A stretch of 64,000 bases of DNA from Monosporascus cannonballus (taxonomy: Eukaryota > Ascomycota > Sordariomycetes > Xylariales): the NCBI GenBank assembly GCA_004154925.1, contig QJNS01000013.1:310001-374000 (forward strand), given 5' to 3'. The notes beneath the pieces were generated by a model. That model saw only the letters and a program-made list of their open reading frames with translations, searched no databases and was not told the origin of the DNA. Position numbers and translations under genes: made by a program. This document shows positions 34,880 through 47,775 of the stretch, piece by piece (positions within the stretch are counted from its first letter, which is position 1; every line of letters begins with the position of its first letter).

Positions 34880-36297
34880 GTCGAAATTCGCTAAATCTTT
34901 TATATATCGAAGTTATTATACTGTAAGTTCCTTGATCGTAATAGATCGAGTAAGATTTTGATAATCCGTATAAACCTTAACCTAATATAAGTTTTTTTTT
35001 AAAAAAAATGCCTAAACTTTCGAAATACCATAATAATGGCCACAAGTTCCTTATTTGAATTACCGTAATTAAACTCGGTTTTTTTTAATTTACACGAAAA
35101 AAAATAATAAAATATAATTTGCTTTAATTATTTTCTTATCCGATTACTATACTTAATGTATAATCCGAAATATCGCTTTTTAGTTCGACTGGACGGTTTA
35201 AATTATATATAATTAATATTAATTCGTTAATAATTGCATTCTTAATATCTCGAAATATTTTTTCCGCATCTAGCGTTTATTTAATTTGTTTTTCGTAAAA
35301 TTCGTTAAAAATATAATTATCTTATTAACATTTCGAATTAATTTCCTATAATAATTAACGATTCCAAACAATATTTATACTTTCTTAATTATCGTAAACG
35401 TTTATTATTTTATAATTATAATAAGTTTTTTAAAATATATTTTGATATATCCTGGAATAATAATATATTCCAAGTGTTTTACTTTTTATATATAGAATTA
35501 ATTTTCTTTTTACGTTAATAAATAAGTTTACGTTTTATAAAACTTAAAAGGCTTTATAAACATATCTTATATATATTTTTTCCGTTTCAGAAAAAATAAA
35601 AATATTGTAAAAATAGTAAACGACAAAACTATTAAGGTATTTTCGTAATATATAATTTATTATCCGTTAAAAAATTACTAGTACGTTCCTAAATCTTGTT
35701 AATATAATTAAATATTTAAACAATCCGTATTCCGTTTTAATGGTTATTTTTTATTTATATTTCTTTTAATTTTAATAAAGTTATATTTATATTTAAAATC
35801 ACATATTATAAGTATTTGAGCTCCGTATAATTGGTTTTTTATTTCCGTAATTAAACATAATAATATTTAATTTTTAATAATAATATCGTTTAATTATTAA
35901 TAGTTAATCATAAATCGTAATTTTCCGTTTTTTTAATACGAAAAATATCGGATATCTTACTGGAAATTTAAAAATTAAATTTATCCTTTTTATAACCCAT
36001 TTTCCAGATATTTTTTAAAAATACCTAATTCGTTTCCGTTAAGATTATAAATAAAGTAAAACTTTATCGAAAATTCTTTGTTAAAAATTATTTTATAATC
36101 CTATCGCTATACTTTAATAATTTGGTATTAAGCTGTCTTCTAAAAGGCTGCTTATATCTATGATATTATAATAATATATTACTTATATTTTCTAATTTTC
36201 AAGGTTATTATATTTATTGTTTTAAATCGTTATTTAATTATTTTAATTTCGTTTTAATAATAATAGTAATACGTTATATTTATCTTTAATACTGAAC
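34880..36297 (-). pseudogene. C2 RNase H and reverse transcriptase, cut by E1
   Basis: The minus-strand catalytic block reads VVYYFYNIFIFSETE. The box that is F-D-D in element B is F-Y-N here (DD codons at 35604-35609). RNase H lies at 34880-35240. The upstream part ends at ATACTGAAC (36297), still in register with element B, so E1 inserted there. Confidence 0.7.
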
Positions 36298-36558
36298 TGG
36301 AGTAGGGAGAATTAGTCTTGATCAATGCAAATAACCATCTTATGTTATAATACGGAATGGAATTGTCGAAAAATAAAGAACTAAATCCAATTATATTAAA
36401 GGTATTAAACCTCGATAACTAAAAATAACAAAAGGTATGCTAAATAGTAATAATTACCGAAAATGCTTAGGGGTTAAACCTATGGCAAAAAAGAACTTCT
36501 TAATATATATACGAAACTCGGACTTTCTAATTAGCCGAATTTAACTATAGGTATAATA
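36298..36558 (-). repeat. 3' LTR of E1
   Basis: The plus-strand text begins TGGAGTAGGGAGAATTAG and ends ACTATAGGTATAATA, 261 bp. In its own sense it starts TATTATACC (RIP form of TGTTACACC) and ends CTCCA. It pairs with 53624-53874. A purine tract (AAAGTAGGATGGGG in element sense) lies directly upstream of it. Confidence 0.8.
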
Positions 36559-39300
36559 CCCCATCCTACTTTAAGCCTCCTTTTTTAGCATAAAAAGCGT
36601 CCCCGTTTTATCGTAAAAAATAACAATAATCTAACGCCATAATAAATATATTATATTTATATCCTTATTAATTAATTTTTCCTCCTTTAACGGGATATAT
36701 TTTCCAACATTTTTAATTCAAGATTTTAATTTTATCTTCCAATTAACTTTTCGGGTTAAAATATTTTCTTCGTATTCTTTTATATTTTATTTTTTTAATT
36801 ATTAATCGTTATATAATTTCTTATATTTCCTTTAATTAAGCTATTTTGAAATAGAATAAGGCTGTAATTATATCTTAACAATTTAATAATAATCATTGAA
36901 AATAATAATAATTAATTAATATTGATAATTCCTAATTATTTTTCTAAAAAATCCTGGTACGCCGAAAAAATTCCAAAAAGTCTATATTGAATCTTATTAA
37001 GGAAAATACCGTACATAATTATCGTGTCCGATTAATTACTTATAGGCATTATTATTTTTATATTTTTTTAAACTTTAATTTCTATTATTCCCTATTTTTT
37101 CTTTATTAATAATATTTATTTCTTATCTACGTATGTCGACATTTGTATTTATATATTTTTCTTTTTATTTAAAACGTTTAATCGGTTTGTTACAAATACT
37201 TTTAAACCGTTAAAATCTCCTAAATATCAAAATTTTCGTATTAATACGTATCTTAAAAAACTAATAAAGCAAATAAGTTATCCGTTAATTAAAAATAAGG
37301 ATTTCGATATTATCAAAAATAATTAAATTCGATATAATCAAAATTTCTAAAACTTTAACTATTTTTCGGCATATTATTATTATATCCTAAAAGTCTTAAA
37401 ATCTCTTATTTTTGTAAAATTTTCTATCTGCAAAATAAATAAATTTTCGATTAACTTTTTTAATATTCGTAAAAGCTAAAATCTCACATATCGTTAAGTT
37501 TTTATACCCAAATTATATTATTCTTTTAAATATCGATTTCGGAATACTATTAAAAAAAATATTTTTCTTTTATAATTCAAATTATAAATAATTTATTTAT
37601 GCCCAAACCTTATTATGTTTTTTAAAAAAAAATATAATAATTTATTAAAAACCATCCGGCAACTTTTTTAATGTTAAATACCGTCGAACAGTTCTTTGGA
37701 AGTTATCGATTAATAACGTTAATACCTAATATTCATATTAAAAAACTTTCGTTATCCTTATATTTATTAATTATTTTCGGTCTAAAAATTATTAATTAAT
37801 TCTTTACTCTATTTATCAATATTAACAAAATAAATTTCCGCCACTATTTCTTTTTATATTTTAACTTATAATTAATATTTAAAATAATAATACGGTTATT
37901 AATTATATTACTTTTCAACATTTAGAAATAAAACATTTCTCTTACTATAACTTATTTCATCTTAATTAATAATAAATATTTAAAACAATATTTATTTTTT
38001 ATATCCGGTTTTATTATTAATCGGCTTTTAAAATAACGAATTACTAATATTAATTTTTGAGAAATTATTAACGCCTAATTACCGATTACTAAAATATTAT
38101 TTTCTAAAAATCGACCCGAAATAAAAACCGTATTTATCGGAATTACCTGCACCGATCCTTTAAGTTAACTTATAATATATCTTATTAAAAACCTTTAATA
38201 TATAAATAAGTGATTTATTCAAACTTTTAGAAAATTTAATTTAATGCCTTTTAAACTTTATAAAAAACATTATTACGTTTTTAAATTATTTGAAAATTAT
38301 AAAATATTTCTATTTTTAAATATATATTATTTCTTAATTTTGCGACAAATACTTTTAATAATTATATCGAATCAATCGATAAATATAATTATATATTTGA
38401 AAATAATTAATTTAAACATTTTCAAACGCATATTATAAAAAATTACAAAGTAAACTAAATATTCATAAATTAAATTATAAGGTTTTTTACGAATTTAATA
38501 ATAATTCCTTTTAACATTTAACTGAAAAAACCTTACCGATCCCTGTTATGTAATTAAAATTTAGAATATTTTAAAAAAGTCGGATAAATCGTTATTTTAA
38601 TATTTTAACGGTTTTAAAAATTTGATAAAAACATAAATTAATATTTTTTTCTTATATGTTAATACTTTACCAATAACCGTTATACTTTTTTTCCGTCCAA
38701 TTAATTCATTTCGTATATATTATTAATATCTATAATTATATAAGTTTTAAATTATTTATTTAATATTTAAATATTTATCTTTATCTTAATAAGTTTAATA
38801 ATTTTAGGTTATTAGGTTTTAGGTAATTTAATATTTATATTATTTAATATTTCGCCTATAATATCGGATAATTAATCGAATTTATTAAGTAATAATTTTA
38901 TCTAATTATCCTTGTATAAATGAATTAACTTTTAATATCCGTTTTTATTTTTAATAAATTACTTTAATTTATTAACCAAAACAATTTTCCGTAATAATAT
39001 CTTATTAATTTTTTTCAAAAAAAATATACCTTAACTAATTAAATCATTAATTAAATATTTTTTCTTTAATTAATATTGTAATTTCATTTTTTAAATATAT
39101 TAATATATTATAATATATTATAAAATAATATTACATTATTACTTTTTAAAAATCGAAGTTTTATTTTATTTTTACTTTTTTAAATTAATAAATTAAATAA
39201 TTTTATAGTATTACGTAATAATTACCTTATTTACTTTTATACTATTATCCGCGTTAGATTTTAATAATCTAATTTATTATATAATTAAATTATCTTTTAA
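36559..39300 (-). pseudogene. E1 coding-like region downstream of integrase, function unknown
   Basis: Minus-strand frames with stops only at probable Gln codons continue almost to the purine tract. Examples are YNNNMPKNS and FRNFDYIEFNYF near 37300-37370 and, next to the LTR, YNIFIMALDYCYFLR and NGDAFYAKKGGLK. The last block is conserved in E2 (MALGYYCFLR, NGNVFYRKK). Ty3/Gypsy elements usually have little coding sequence here beyond the integrase C-terminus. I do not recognise the product. Confidence 0.5.
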
Positions 39301-40509
39301 TATATTAAAATTTTATATTATAATCCTCCATATCGATATTATAATTTTTATCGGTAAAACCGCCTTTTGGCCGTATAGTAAATTATAAAAGATAACACCG
39401 TAACTTTTTATAATAATATTATTTATAAATATTATTTTACATAAAAACTTAGCCCATTTTTTACTTATACTATTTATTGTTTTTATTAATCTTTTAATAA
39501 TTAAAATATATTTTTTAAATTAATCCTTATAGCCAAATAATATATACAATTTCAACTTTTTGCTTAATTCCAAATATTTCGTAAATTTTAATAACTTTAT
39601 TTTATTTTCAAAACCTTTAATAATTTTAATTTGAACCGGAATTCCGTATTAGTAAAAAATATATTCGTTTAAAAATTTTCTAATTATTATAAAAATAACC
39701 GTACTCAAAGCTTTAATTTCAAAATATCCAGATAATTTATATCGGATTTCAATAATCGCCTTATATCTATCGTTATTTGGCGTAAATTACACGTTAATAA
39801 CCTAAATAATAATAATATTCAAAAAAGTTAAAAAGCTATAATTTTTTTCGAAACGGCGATTAATAAATTTTTGGCACAAAATGCAAATAAATATTACCTT
39901 CCATATATATTTATATATATCGTATTAATAATATAAAGCAATTATGCATTCATATATTATATCCCATCCTTTATAATCGTAATCCTTATAATATTATCTA
40001 ATTATTATTAAGCGTTTTTATTTACTATCGATAACTTTACGATTACCATATTATTTTTCCGCTTTACGTCACAAAATACCGTTTTAAATAAAATATTTTA
40101 AAATTATAATCTTAAAAGTTATTTGTTTTTTTATTATTATTTCTGACAATTGATTAAGAGATTTTAATATCGTCAAAAATTTACATATTTTTCTAACCGT
40201 TTAAATTAAATTTTAAATAAAACCTTTTCCCTTTTTATTTAAATTATTTTGCTTATAAAATTTAACCTAATAATGTTTAATTAAATATTAATAAAATTAT
40301 TATTTTGTTTTTTTATTAATCGTTTAATTCGTTAAAAGGCCCGGTTAATTTTTTTGATAATTTATTAACGGCCGTATTTTTCTATTAAGGACATATTTAA
40401 TTTCAAAATCAAGAACTATAATTTACGTAATTTTCACAAATTATTAAAATACCGGGTAATATATTTATAAAATTATTAATCTATTTAATTAATATTTTAA
40501 CGTTAATAT
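39301..40509 (-). pseudogene. E1 integrase region, left of D
   Basis: The minus-strand text near 39390-39600 reads IYEIFGIKQKVEIVYI, the FGI...S.Y.....NG.VER part of a Gypsy integrase. KMG.VFM and a PI-type segment follow, as in the clade where a Trp-containing block and an LPI motif come after the core. The catalytic Glu region is mutated. The upstream integrase part extends to 40509, where D is inserted, and resumes at 47776. Confidence 0.55.
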
Positions 40510-40927
40510 TGTTACAGGAACAGGGGTTCCTGTCTCAAAGAGACCTACTTATAAGGCCTAGTACGAACCTGTTACGGGAAAACTCCGGATAGAAAAACTT
40601 GGCTTTTTAAATAATTTAGTTAATTTAAGTAATTTAACCAGATCACATAAATCACATAAATCCACGATATACTCATTTTAGGAATTGGGATATATAATAA
40701 ATCGGTTTTTATATAAATAGCACTTATTTAGTTTTGCTCCTTAATTATTAATCTAAGTTTTTAATCAAAAGGTAATTATATTGTTCTTTATTAAAGGGAA
40801 AAATCTTTAAATTTCTTTAATGAATAAATCATTAAATTATTTTTTTACCTTATTATTACCTGTAAATCAAAACCTTATTTCGGATATTACTTATATTTCC
40901 AGGTAGATATATAATAGGTTCGTTATA
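40510..40927 (+). repeat. 5' LTR of element D
   Basis: It starts TGTTACAGGAACAGGGG and ends GGTTCGTTATA. A short inverted repeat, CAGGAAC/GTTCCTG, lies near the start. It aligns with 47353-47770, with RIP-type differences concentrated in its second half. Its sequence is unrelated to the A/B/C LTRs. Confidence 0.93.
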
Positions 40928-41567
40928 TTTTGATAATTTCTTAATTAATAGTTAACGAATAATTTACCGCTTAATTAAGGTATAAACTTTTTTAAATTTA
41001 ATGCAAACGATAATATAGAACGACGTTTAGAAAACAAATAATATATCCAATTCCCGTTATTAGCTAATAAGATATTATTAATAAGATTTAACGATTTACC
41101 CCTTATTAAAAAAGTTTTTTAACTAATTAATAATATAATACCCTTTATTATTCGATTTTAAAAAGGTTTATTATTTTCGTAACCCTAATAGCAACTTATT
41201 CCGGCTCCTAAGGATACCATCGAAATCCAGAGAAAGGAATTAAAGGAAAAAAAGGAGGTTAAAAAGGAAACGGAGGAAAAATATAGGATTAAGAATTAGA
41301 AGGGCAAAGAAAGAAAACTTATTACGGACGAAAGGCTTAACCTTCTAGCTTAGGAAGTCAAAAACTTAAAGGAGGAAAATATTCGATTTACTAAAAAAAA
41401 AATCGGCTTTTTCCTAGTTTAATTTTGCCAAAGGGCGAAGCCAAGGGGCTGGTTACTAATCACCTTTGTTGGATACGAGATAAACGCAGGAAAGAACTTT
41501 AATTTTATTTTTATTCGGCGTAAATCAATTACGAGAAAAAATAGTTCCGCCTTCTAGTTATTATAAA

Positions 41568-42300
41568 ATGCCGGACGTCAAAGGCTATAAGCTAATTCTC
41601 CCAAAACCTTATAATGGATCCGAAAACCCGGAAAAATTTCTGGTTTAGGCCAGATTATACCTTAAGTTTTATGAAAAATTTTTAAAGGAGAATTATTAAA
41701 AAGTAATAATTATTTTGCAATTATTTACCGGAAAAGTTTTTTTATGGTTCGAACTTATTATAAGGAATTATTTGAAAAATTATCCTAAAAAATTATTAAA
41801 CTTTATTAATTACATTTTTAACAATTGTAAAAACTTTAAAAAAAAAATGCGCGCCTTATTTGGAAATCCCGATAAAAAATAAAATGCGGTTAAGTAGTTT
41901 TATTTTTTTTACCAGATTAAATTAGCCGCCAAATACATAATTAAATTTAATTGCTTAGCCGTTATTTTAAACTTATTAAAAAATACGTTATTTTATTTTT
42001 ATTATAATAATTTAAAACCTTTAATTAAAGATAAAATATATAAGGAACCAAAAGTTAAATTTTTCGCCAAATATATAAATAAGGTTATTATTGTTAACCG
42101 ATATATTTTTAATTAGTACCTTAAGAAAAAAAAGGACCGGCAAACGAGGTAACGATAAGGGCTCAAAGAGCCAGAACAAAAAAAATAAGAGTAAGCCTTA
42201 GAAAAAAACGAATTCCGTTTCGAAAGAGCCTAAGAAAAACAAGTTTAAAGTAAAATGTTTTAATTATAACAAAAAGGGGCATTTCAAAAGCAAATATTAC
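41568..42300 (+). pseudogene. element D gag with zinc knuckle
   Basis: A probable ATG at 41568 opens MPDVKGYKLILPKPYNGSEN, then PEKFLV, LYLKFYEK, VFLWFELIIRNYL and MRALFGNPDKK, the typical capsid order. The zinc knuckle at 42256-42297 reads CFNYNKKGHFKSKY; the first Cys and His are kept, two Cys are Tyr. A Lys-rich linker precedes it. Confidence 0.75.
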
Positions 42301-43299
42301 TTTCCCGCCAAAAGGAATTCTAAAAAAGAAAGGATTCCTTAACCCCAAAAAAAACCAAAGCGGCTAAACAAAAAACCGACAATAAGGCAGAAAAGGAAAA
42401 AAAAAAGGTTAGCTCGATTTCCTTCCAACCAGAATTCATTATTGCCATAATTATTCAAATTTAAAGCGATAACCTAAAATACGAAAATTATCCTATTTAC
42501 AAGGACTTTAAGGTTAAAGTTTGTAAATACCATCTAGGATAAACAGTTTTCAGGATAGCCATAAAGCTAAGATATTAATATTACTTTAATTCCCAGAAAT
42601 ATAAGATATATATAAAAAACGGTTAATTTCGACCAGATAACAAAAACCATAAATAATTATCCCCGGAACTTTATAAGCTCTTAGAATATATTATTTACCT
42701 AAAAGGGTTAACGGTAAATCCCCATAATTTGTTACATTTTACTATTTATTATTAGGACGATTACCTTATTTATTTTAAAACCAAAAAGGATAATAACTTT
42801 TGGCCTAAATAAAAAAAGAAATACTTATTGAATTAGACGACAAATGCCGATATATTAAAATTCTCTAATAATTAAAGTACCTTAAATCTTATTACTTACA
42901 TCCCGAATTAAAATAAAGTCAAAAGGCCATATTACAAAAATACTTATGTTATTCTCCGATATTTTACGTCCAACATAAGCTTTTAAATATAGGAACACCC
43001 TTTTTGGAAAATTACTTTTTTAATCCCATAACTCAGAAAATACAAAACCTAAAGGTAAACTAGGAAAAAAATCCGATTTTGAAACCTTAATACAAGTATG
43101 GCAAAAAAACATAATTTCGGTACAAAAACGATTAATACATTAAATATACTGTTAAGAAAATTTGCAAATAAAAATTCGCTTAAGTTAAACGGCATTAAAA
43201 ATTAAAAAATTACAAAGGCCTTTGAAATTAAGGTATTAAAAAACCCCAGTTTACAAAACCTTATATAAAACAACAAAAAAAATGCGTAATTAAATCGAA

Positions 43300-43410
43300 A
43301 TTTTTTTTTAGTATAAAAATAAAACGTTTAAAACGATAATCGATTCCGGCATAAAAAATAACTTTATTTCCTCCGTAATAACAAAAAAATATTAAATTCT
43401 CTGGAAATAT
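43300..43410 (+). pseudogene. element D aspartic protease, DSG intact
   Basis: The frame reads FKTIIDSGIKNNFISSVI. The active-site D-S-G codons (43342-43350) are unchanged, followed by the NFIS segment of chromovirus proteases. Between gag (42300) and here the frame is a long linker with stops. Confidence 0.7.
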
Positions 43411-43779
43411 AAATTAAAATCTTACAAATTACGCACAGTAAATAAAAGCTTATTTACATACGAAAAATGGCAAGTTTTTCGAAAAATTAAAAAATTTTCA
43501 ATATAAATTTAAAAATATTAAAAATGCATTTCGCTGGATATTACCGACATTTTCGAATACGACATTATCCTGGGAATACCTTGGCTTTATTCCAGCAACT
43601 TACGGATTAATTAGAAAAAACGGGCGTTTTCCTAAGAAAACAAAGCGAAAATATTAAAGAAGGATAATCGAAAAATTTGTTATATCATTAAGGAAATACG
43701 GGTTCCTGATTAAAATTTTACCGTATTTCCGAAATATTAAAGGTTTAAACGATTATTCAAAGATAAAAAAAATTATGAG

Positions 43780-44720
43780 CTACCGCCATACGGTTAATGG
43801 GATTACCGAATACCTATCAAAAAAAATATTATCTTAAATTTTACAAAATTTACCACATAAACTTAAAAAAATTTAAAGCCTTATAAAAAACATAAAATTA
43901 AATTTGAAAAAAAGATACATCCAGCCTTTTAATTCCCCTACTAAATACCTTGTTTTTATGGTACCAAAAATTAAGAACGGCAAATAAAAAATTAATAAAA
44001 ACGGAAATTCTATTTATCGAAAAATAATCGATTATAAATAATTAAACGATATTATAATTAAAAATAAATACCTTTTAATATTTATAAATATTTTAAAAAA
44101 TGCTAATAAAGCCAAATAATTTACGGTATTTAATTTTCGTAATGGTTATTACTGTATCCGAATAGCTAAAAGAGAAAAATAGAAAATAATATTTAAAACG
44201 GTATACGGATTTTACTAATACAAAATAATGCCGATAAAATTTACTAATACTTCCGCCAGTTTCCAAAACCTAATCATAATTACCCTTAGGTAATTTTTAG
44301 ACAAATTTGTATTTATTTATCTCGACGATATCCTTATTTATTCCGAAACCCTAAAAAAGCATAAGAAATATATGGCCCAAATGCTTAGAACTTTAAACGA
44401 AGCCAATATTAAAGTTAACCCAGCTAAAAACGTATGGCATACCCAGAAATTGGATTTTCTAGGATTTACTTTTATTCCCGGACAAATTCAAATTTAACGT
44501 TCCAAATTGGAAGTAATTAAGAATTAACTTATTCCCGATAAGGCGACTATTATAGATATCCGACAAATTTTAGGATTTACGGGTTACGTACATAGCTTAA
44601 TCGAGAAATACGGAGATATTATTAGATTATTAACGAAACTTATTATTAAGGAATATGTTAAAAAAGAATTTAAATTTTTTAAGGAAGAAAAAGAAATATT
44701 CCGGAAAATAAAAAAGGCAA
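43780..44720 (+). pseudogene. element D reverse transcriptase, YLDD intact
   Basis: A long readable stretch covers FVFIYLDDILIYSETLKKHK, then NPAKNVWHTQKLDFLGF and QILGFTGYVHSLIEKYG. The catalytic Y-L-D-D occupies 44318-44329. Upstream domain parts (43780-44250) contain several stops. The frame continues into RNase H. An 89-codon minus-strand frame over 44584-44853 is a shadow. Confidence 0.88.
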
Positions 44721-44729
44721 TTATTAATA

Positions 44730-45060
44730 AATTAATAATAAAAATGCCAAATCCAGGCAAAAAAAAAACGCCAAAAAATAAACGCTTTAAAGTACGCCTT
44801 AGGTGTAATTCTAAAGCAATAAGAAAATAATAATAAATAATACTTAATGGCATATTATTCGAAAGTATTTTAAGATGTAAAATTTAAATATCAGATTTAT
44901 AATAAAAAGTTATTAGTAATTATTAACATTTTTAAAAAATAAAAAAACTTTTCGATATTTATTTTGATTACAAAAACCTTATGCGATTTATAAAAACTTA
45001 AAAGCTAAATAAACGACATAAAAGATGGATAATTTTTTTGTCCAAATTTAACTTTAGGAT
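44730..45060 (+). pseudogene. element D RNase H
   Basis: It reads NALKYALGVILKQ then MAYYSKVF, VKFKYQIYNKKLLVI, matching DAS.YALG..L.Q....P+AY+S..........Y.+.DKELLA+. The catalytic Asp of the first block is Asn. Confidence 0.75.
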
Positions 45061-45399
45061 ATATTACATTAAAAGGAAAAAAATATCCAGGTAGATATTC
45101 TTAATCGCAAAAGAAATTACGATTTCAAAATCCTTAAAAAAACATATAAATGTTATAATATAATAAGGATAATACCGTATAATTATATAAGATTATAAAA
45201 AAACCAATTCCCGAATTTTTAACATAATTCCGGAATTTTTATAATACGGAAAAATAAAAAGAAATTTAATAACTAAAAAAATAATTTAAATATTAGCTAT
45301 TATATTATGGCAAAATTTATATTCCCAAGGATTAACAAAAATAATTCGTAAAAGAATTTTATAAAAACCTATTATATAAATACCAAGGAATTTTCAAAA

Positions 45400-46140
45400 C
45401 CATTAAATAACTTTAGGAAAAATATAATTTTCCGGAGTTACGCCGTATAGTCAAAAAAGTAATCAAGAATTATAATATTTATAATAAAACTAAAGCAGTA
45501 CGTTATAAGCCCTATGGGCTACTGTAACTTACCGACATTTTTAATAAGGCGTAAAATATTATAGCTTAAAACTTTATTATTAATTTATTTCCATTTAAAA
45601 ACCTAATTATTAAAGTTTAATACGACGAAATATAAGTAATTGTCGACAAACTTATTAAATATAAATACTTTTTACCTTTTAAAGGAAATATAACGGCAAA
45701 ATAATTAATTTATGCCTTTATTAAATATTATTTCGATAAATATAAAATATTAAAAAAAATTATTTCCGACAAAAATACGTTTTTTATTTTAAAATTTAAT
45801 ATTAATTTTTTTAAATAAATTGGTATTAAGCCTAAGTTTTTAATAACGTATTATTTTCAAATAAATAAATAAATAAAATAACTTAATTAAACCTTAAAAC
45901 AATATTTTCGAAATTATATTAATTATTAACAAAATAATTAAATAAAGTTTTTATTATTAGCACAAATTATTTATAATATATTTGTTAATGAAAATATAGG
46001 CGTATTTTACCATATAACTATATACGGGCATAATATAAAGATAAAATAACCTAAATAATTACTTAATAAGGTACTAAAATTATTATAATTACCCTGAAAA
46101 TAAAGGCGATAATAATAAAAATTAAAACGATTTAAGTTCG
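45400..46140 (+). pseudogene. element D integrase
   Basis: The core is clear: RYKPYGLL, FIINLFPFKN, VIVDKLIKYKYFLPFKG, IISDKNTFFILKFNINFF. The first catalytic Asp is Asn (45570-45572). The second is intact (45768-45770). The Glu is Lys (45876-45878). The last two lie 36 codons apart, the D35E spacing. Downstream are the usual C-terminal blocks. Confidence 0.85.
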
Positions 46141-46479
46141 TTTCCAAAATAAATTACGATTTTTTTTAATAATAAATAACCCAGTATTATAATAAGAAAA
46201 AAATTAAGGGACCAATTTTAACGAAAAGAAATAAGGTTTATTTATTACGTTAGAAACAAAACGTAATTTCGAATATTTCATAAATTAAAATAAAAAAAAC
46301 TTAATAATAAGTTCGATTTTAAAAAATTCGGTCCGTTTAAAATTAAAAAAGTTATTTCTAAAACCAATTATTAATTATCGTTACCCAAGAAAATAAAAAT
46401 ATACCTTGTTTTTTATATTTTCTTACTTAAACTAATACGTAAAAACGTCCTGTTAAAAATAAACTTGGAATTCGAAAAA

Positions 46480-46660
46480 AACTTTAATAAATACAAAATC
46501 GAATAAATATTGGATTCCAAAATAATTAAAAACAAAATCCAATACCTAATTAAATAAAAAAATACTTATATAAAAAAATACATAAAAATTACTTAATTAC
46601 TTAACGAATGCGATGGACCTAATTAAGACGTTTTACCGCCAAAATCTTAACCGACCGTTT
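46480..46660 (+). pseudogene. element D chromodomain
   Basis: Frames around 46495-46640 read ILDSKIIKNKIQYLIK, then LNECDGP, the counterpart of ILDSR...G+.QYLVKWKGY....NTWEP...L.....L+..F. The downstream tail keeps NRPFPA.P-like text (LTDRFQRGQG in a shifted frame), often seen after chromodomains in fungal elements. Confidence 0.7.
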
Positions 46661-46759
46661 CCAGCGCGGCCAAGGTTGTAGGCGATAACGGTCCCCCGCT
46701 TAAATTTAAACCTTCGGCGTTCCAGTCGAAAAAAACAAATATTTCCATAACGGCATTTA

Positions 46760-47200
46760 TTTTGGAAATAAACTGCGCTTATTCCGCCTCAGTTTGACGG
46801 CGTTTTTCTTCCAATTTTTCTTACTTTTCCAACCGATTTAGTTTTTTTCCTTTCTTTAAAATGGTTATAACCTTTTTTTTTAAAATTTTTTATTAAAAAT
46901 ATAAACGCCTTATCCGACCAACCAGCTTTCTTATTTTCTTTTCGGCAGCCTCCTGATATTCGACTAAGGTGTCCTCCGTTTTCTTTTGTTTTTTTTTTCA
47001 GCCGATCATACATTTCGCCCAGTTTTACCAAGGAGTTTATGGTCAAAACGTTATAAGTTAGGCGCTGGCGACAAATACAATAATCATAACTTAAAATATC
47101 AAAAGCAAAAAAACATTCAGCTTTGCCAAAACGAATATAATTAGAATAAGGAAAAGCCTTAACGCCAAACCTTTTTATCGAATTAGTTCGAACGTCGCAA
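46760..47200 (-). pseudogene. antisense ORF of element D
   Basis: The minus strand opposite pol reads DILSYDYCICRQRL, INSLVKLGEMYDRLKKKTKE, then, after a change of frame at an A-run near 46980, EYQEAAEKKIRKLVGRIRRL. The 85-codon open frame 46789-47046 covers the first part and then continues in the wrong register. The layout, Cys-containing start and a basic coiled coil, is the same as in Z, A, B, C1 and C2, although D belongs to another LTR family. Confidence 0.55.
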
Positions 47201-47352
47201 AAATCGCGTTAATTCAAATAAGGTTTTTTTTTCTTTTTAAATACGCCTTATTATAATAAAGTTAATTAGGACGTCTCCAATTCTTTCCAAAAACGAAGCG
47301 GCCACCTACGGTACTTATCTTTAAAACAAAAATCCTTAAAAAAGGGAAATAA

Positions 47353-47770
47353 TGTTACAGGAACAGGGGTTCCTGTTTCGAAAAAACTTACTTATAAGGC
47401 CTAGTACGAACCTGTTACGAAAAAACTCCGGACAGAAAAACTTGGCTTTTTAAGTGATCTAATTAATTTAAATAATTTAACCAAATTACATAAATCACAT
47501 AAATCCACGACATACTCACTTTAAGAATTGGGATATATAATAAATCGGTTTTTTATATAAATAGCACCTACTTAGTTCCGCTCCTTAGCTATTAACCTAA
47601 GCCCTTAACCAAAAGGCAACTGCACCGTTCTCTAATTAAGGGAAAAGTCTTTAAATCTCTTTAACGAACAGACCACTAAATCATTCTTCGCCCTATTATT
47701 ACCTGCAAATCAAGACCCCATTTCGGATACTGCTCATACCTCCAGGTGGATGTATGACAGGTTCGTTACA
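47353..47770 (+). repeat. 3' LTR of element D
   Basis: A 418-bp copy starting TGTTACAGGAACAGGGG and ending GGTTCGTTACA, less mutated than the 5' LTR in its second half. It is preceded by the purine run AAAAAAGGGAAATAA and followed by AATAC. Confidence 0.93.
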
Positions 47771-47775
47771 AATAC

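Larger units (their letters stand above)
32377..36297 (-). mobile_element. element C2: 3' half of a chromovirus (minus)
   Basis: From left to right it contains a 3' LTR, antisense ORF, chromodomain, integrase, RNase H and most of reverse transcriptase, all minus strand. It ends at 36297, inside the region upstream of reverse transcriptase, where the LTR of E1 begins. The LTR end at the C1 junction lacks the first bases (TG) of the usual TGTGACGG terminus. Confidence 0.82.
40510..47770 (+). mobile_element. element D: complete Ty3/Gypsy chromovirus inserted in E1
   Basis: This 7261-bp plus-strand element has 418-bp LTRs at both ends. It is flanked by AATAT (40505-40509) and AATAC (47771-47775), a target duplication with one C-to-T change. 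It has gag, zinc knuckle, protease, reverse transcriptase, RNase H, integrase, chromodomain and an antisense ORF. Its YLDD box, protease DSG and one integrase Asp are intact, so it is less damaged at the active sites than A. E2 shows the uninterrupted sequence of the insertion site (about 57838-57850). Confidence 0.93.

Noticed and set aside
44584..44853. 89-codon minus-strand open frame
   Set aside because: Shadow of the element D reverse transcriptase/RNase H, which reads clearly on the plus strand.
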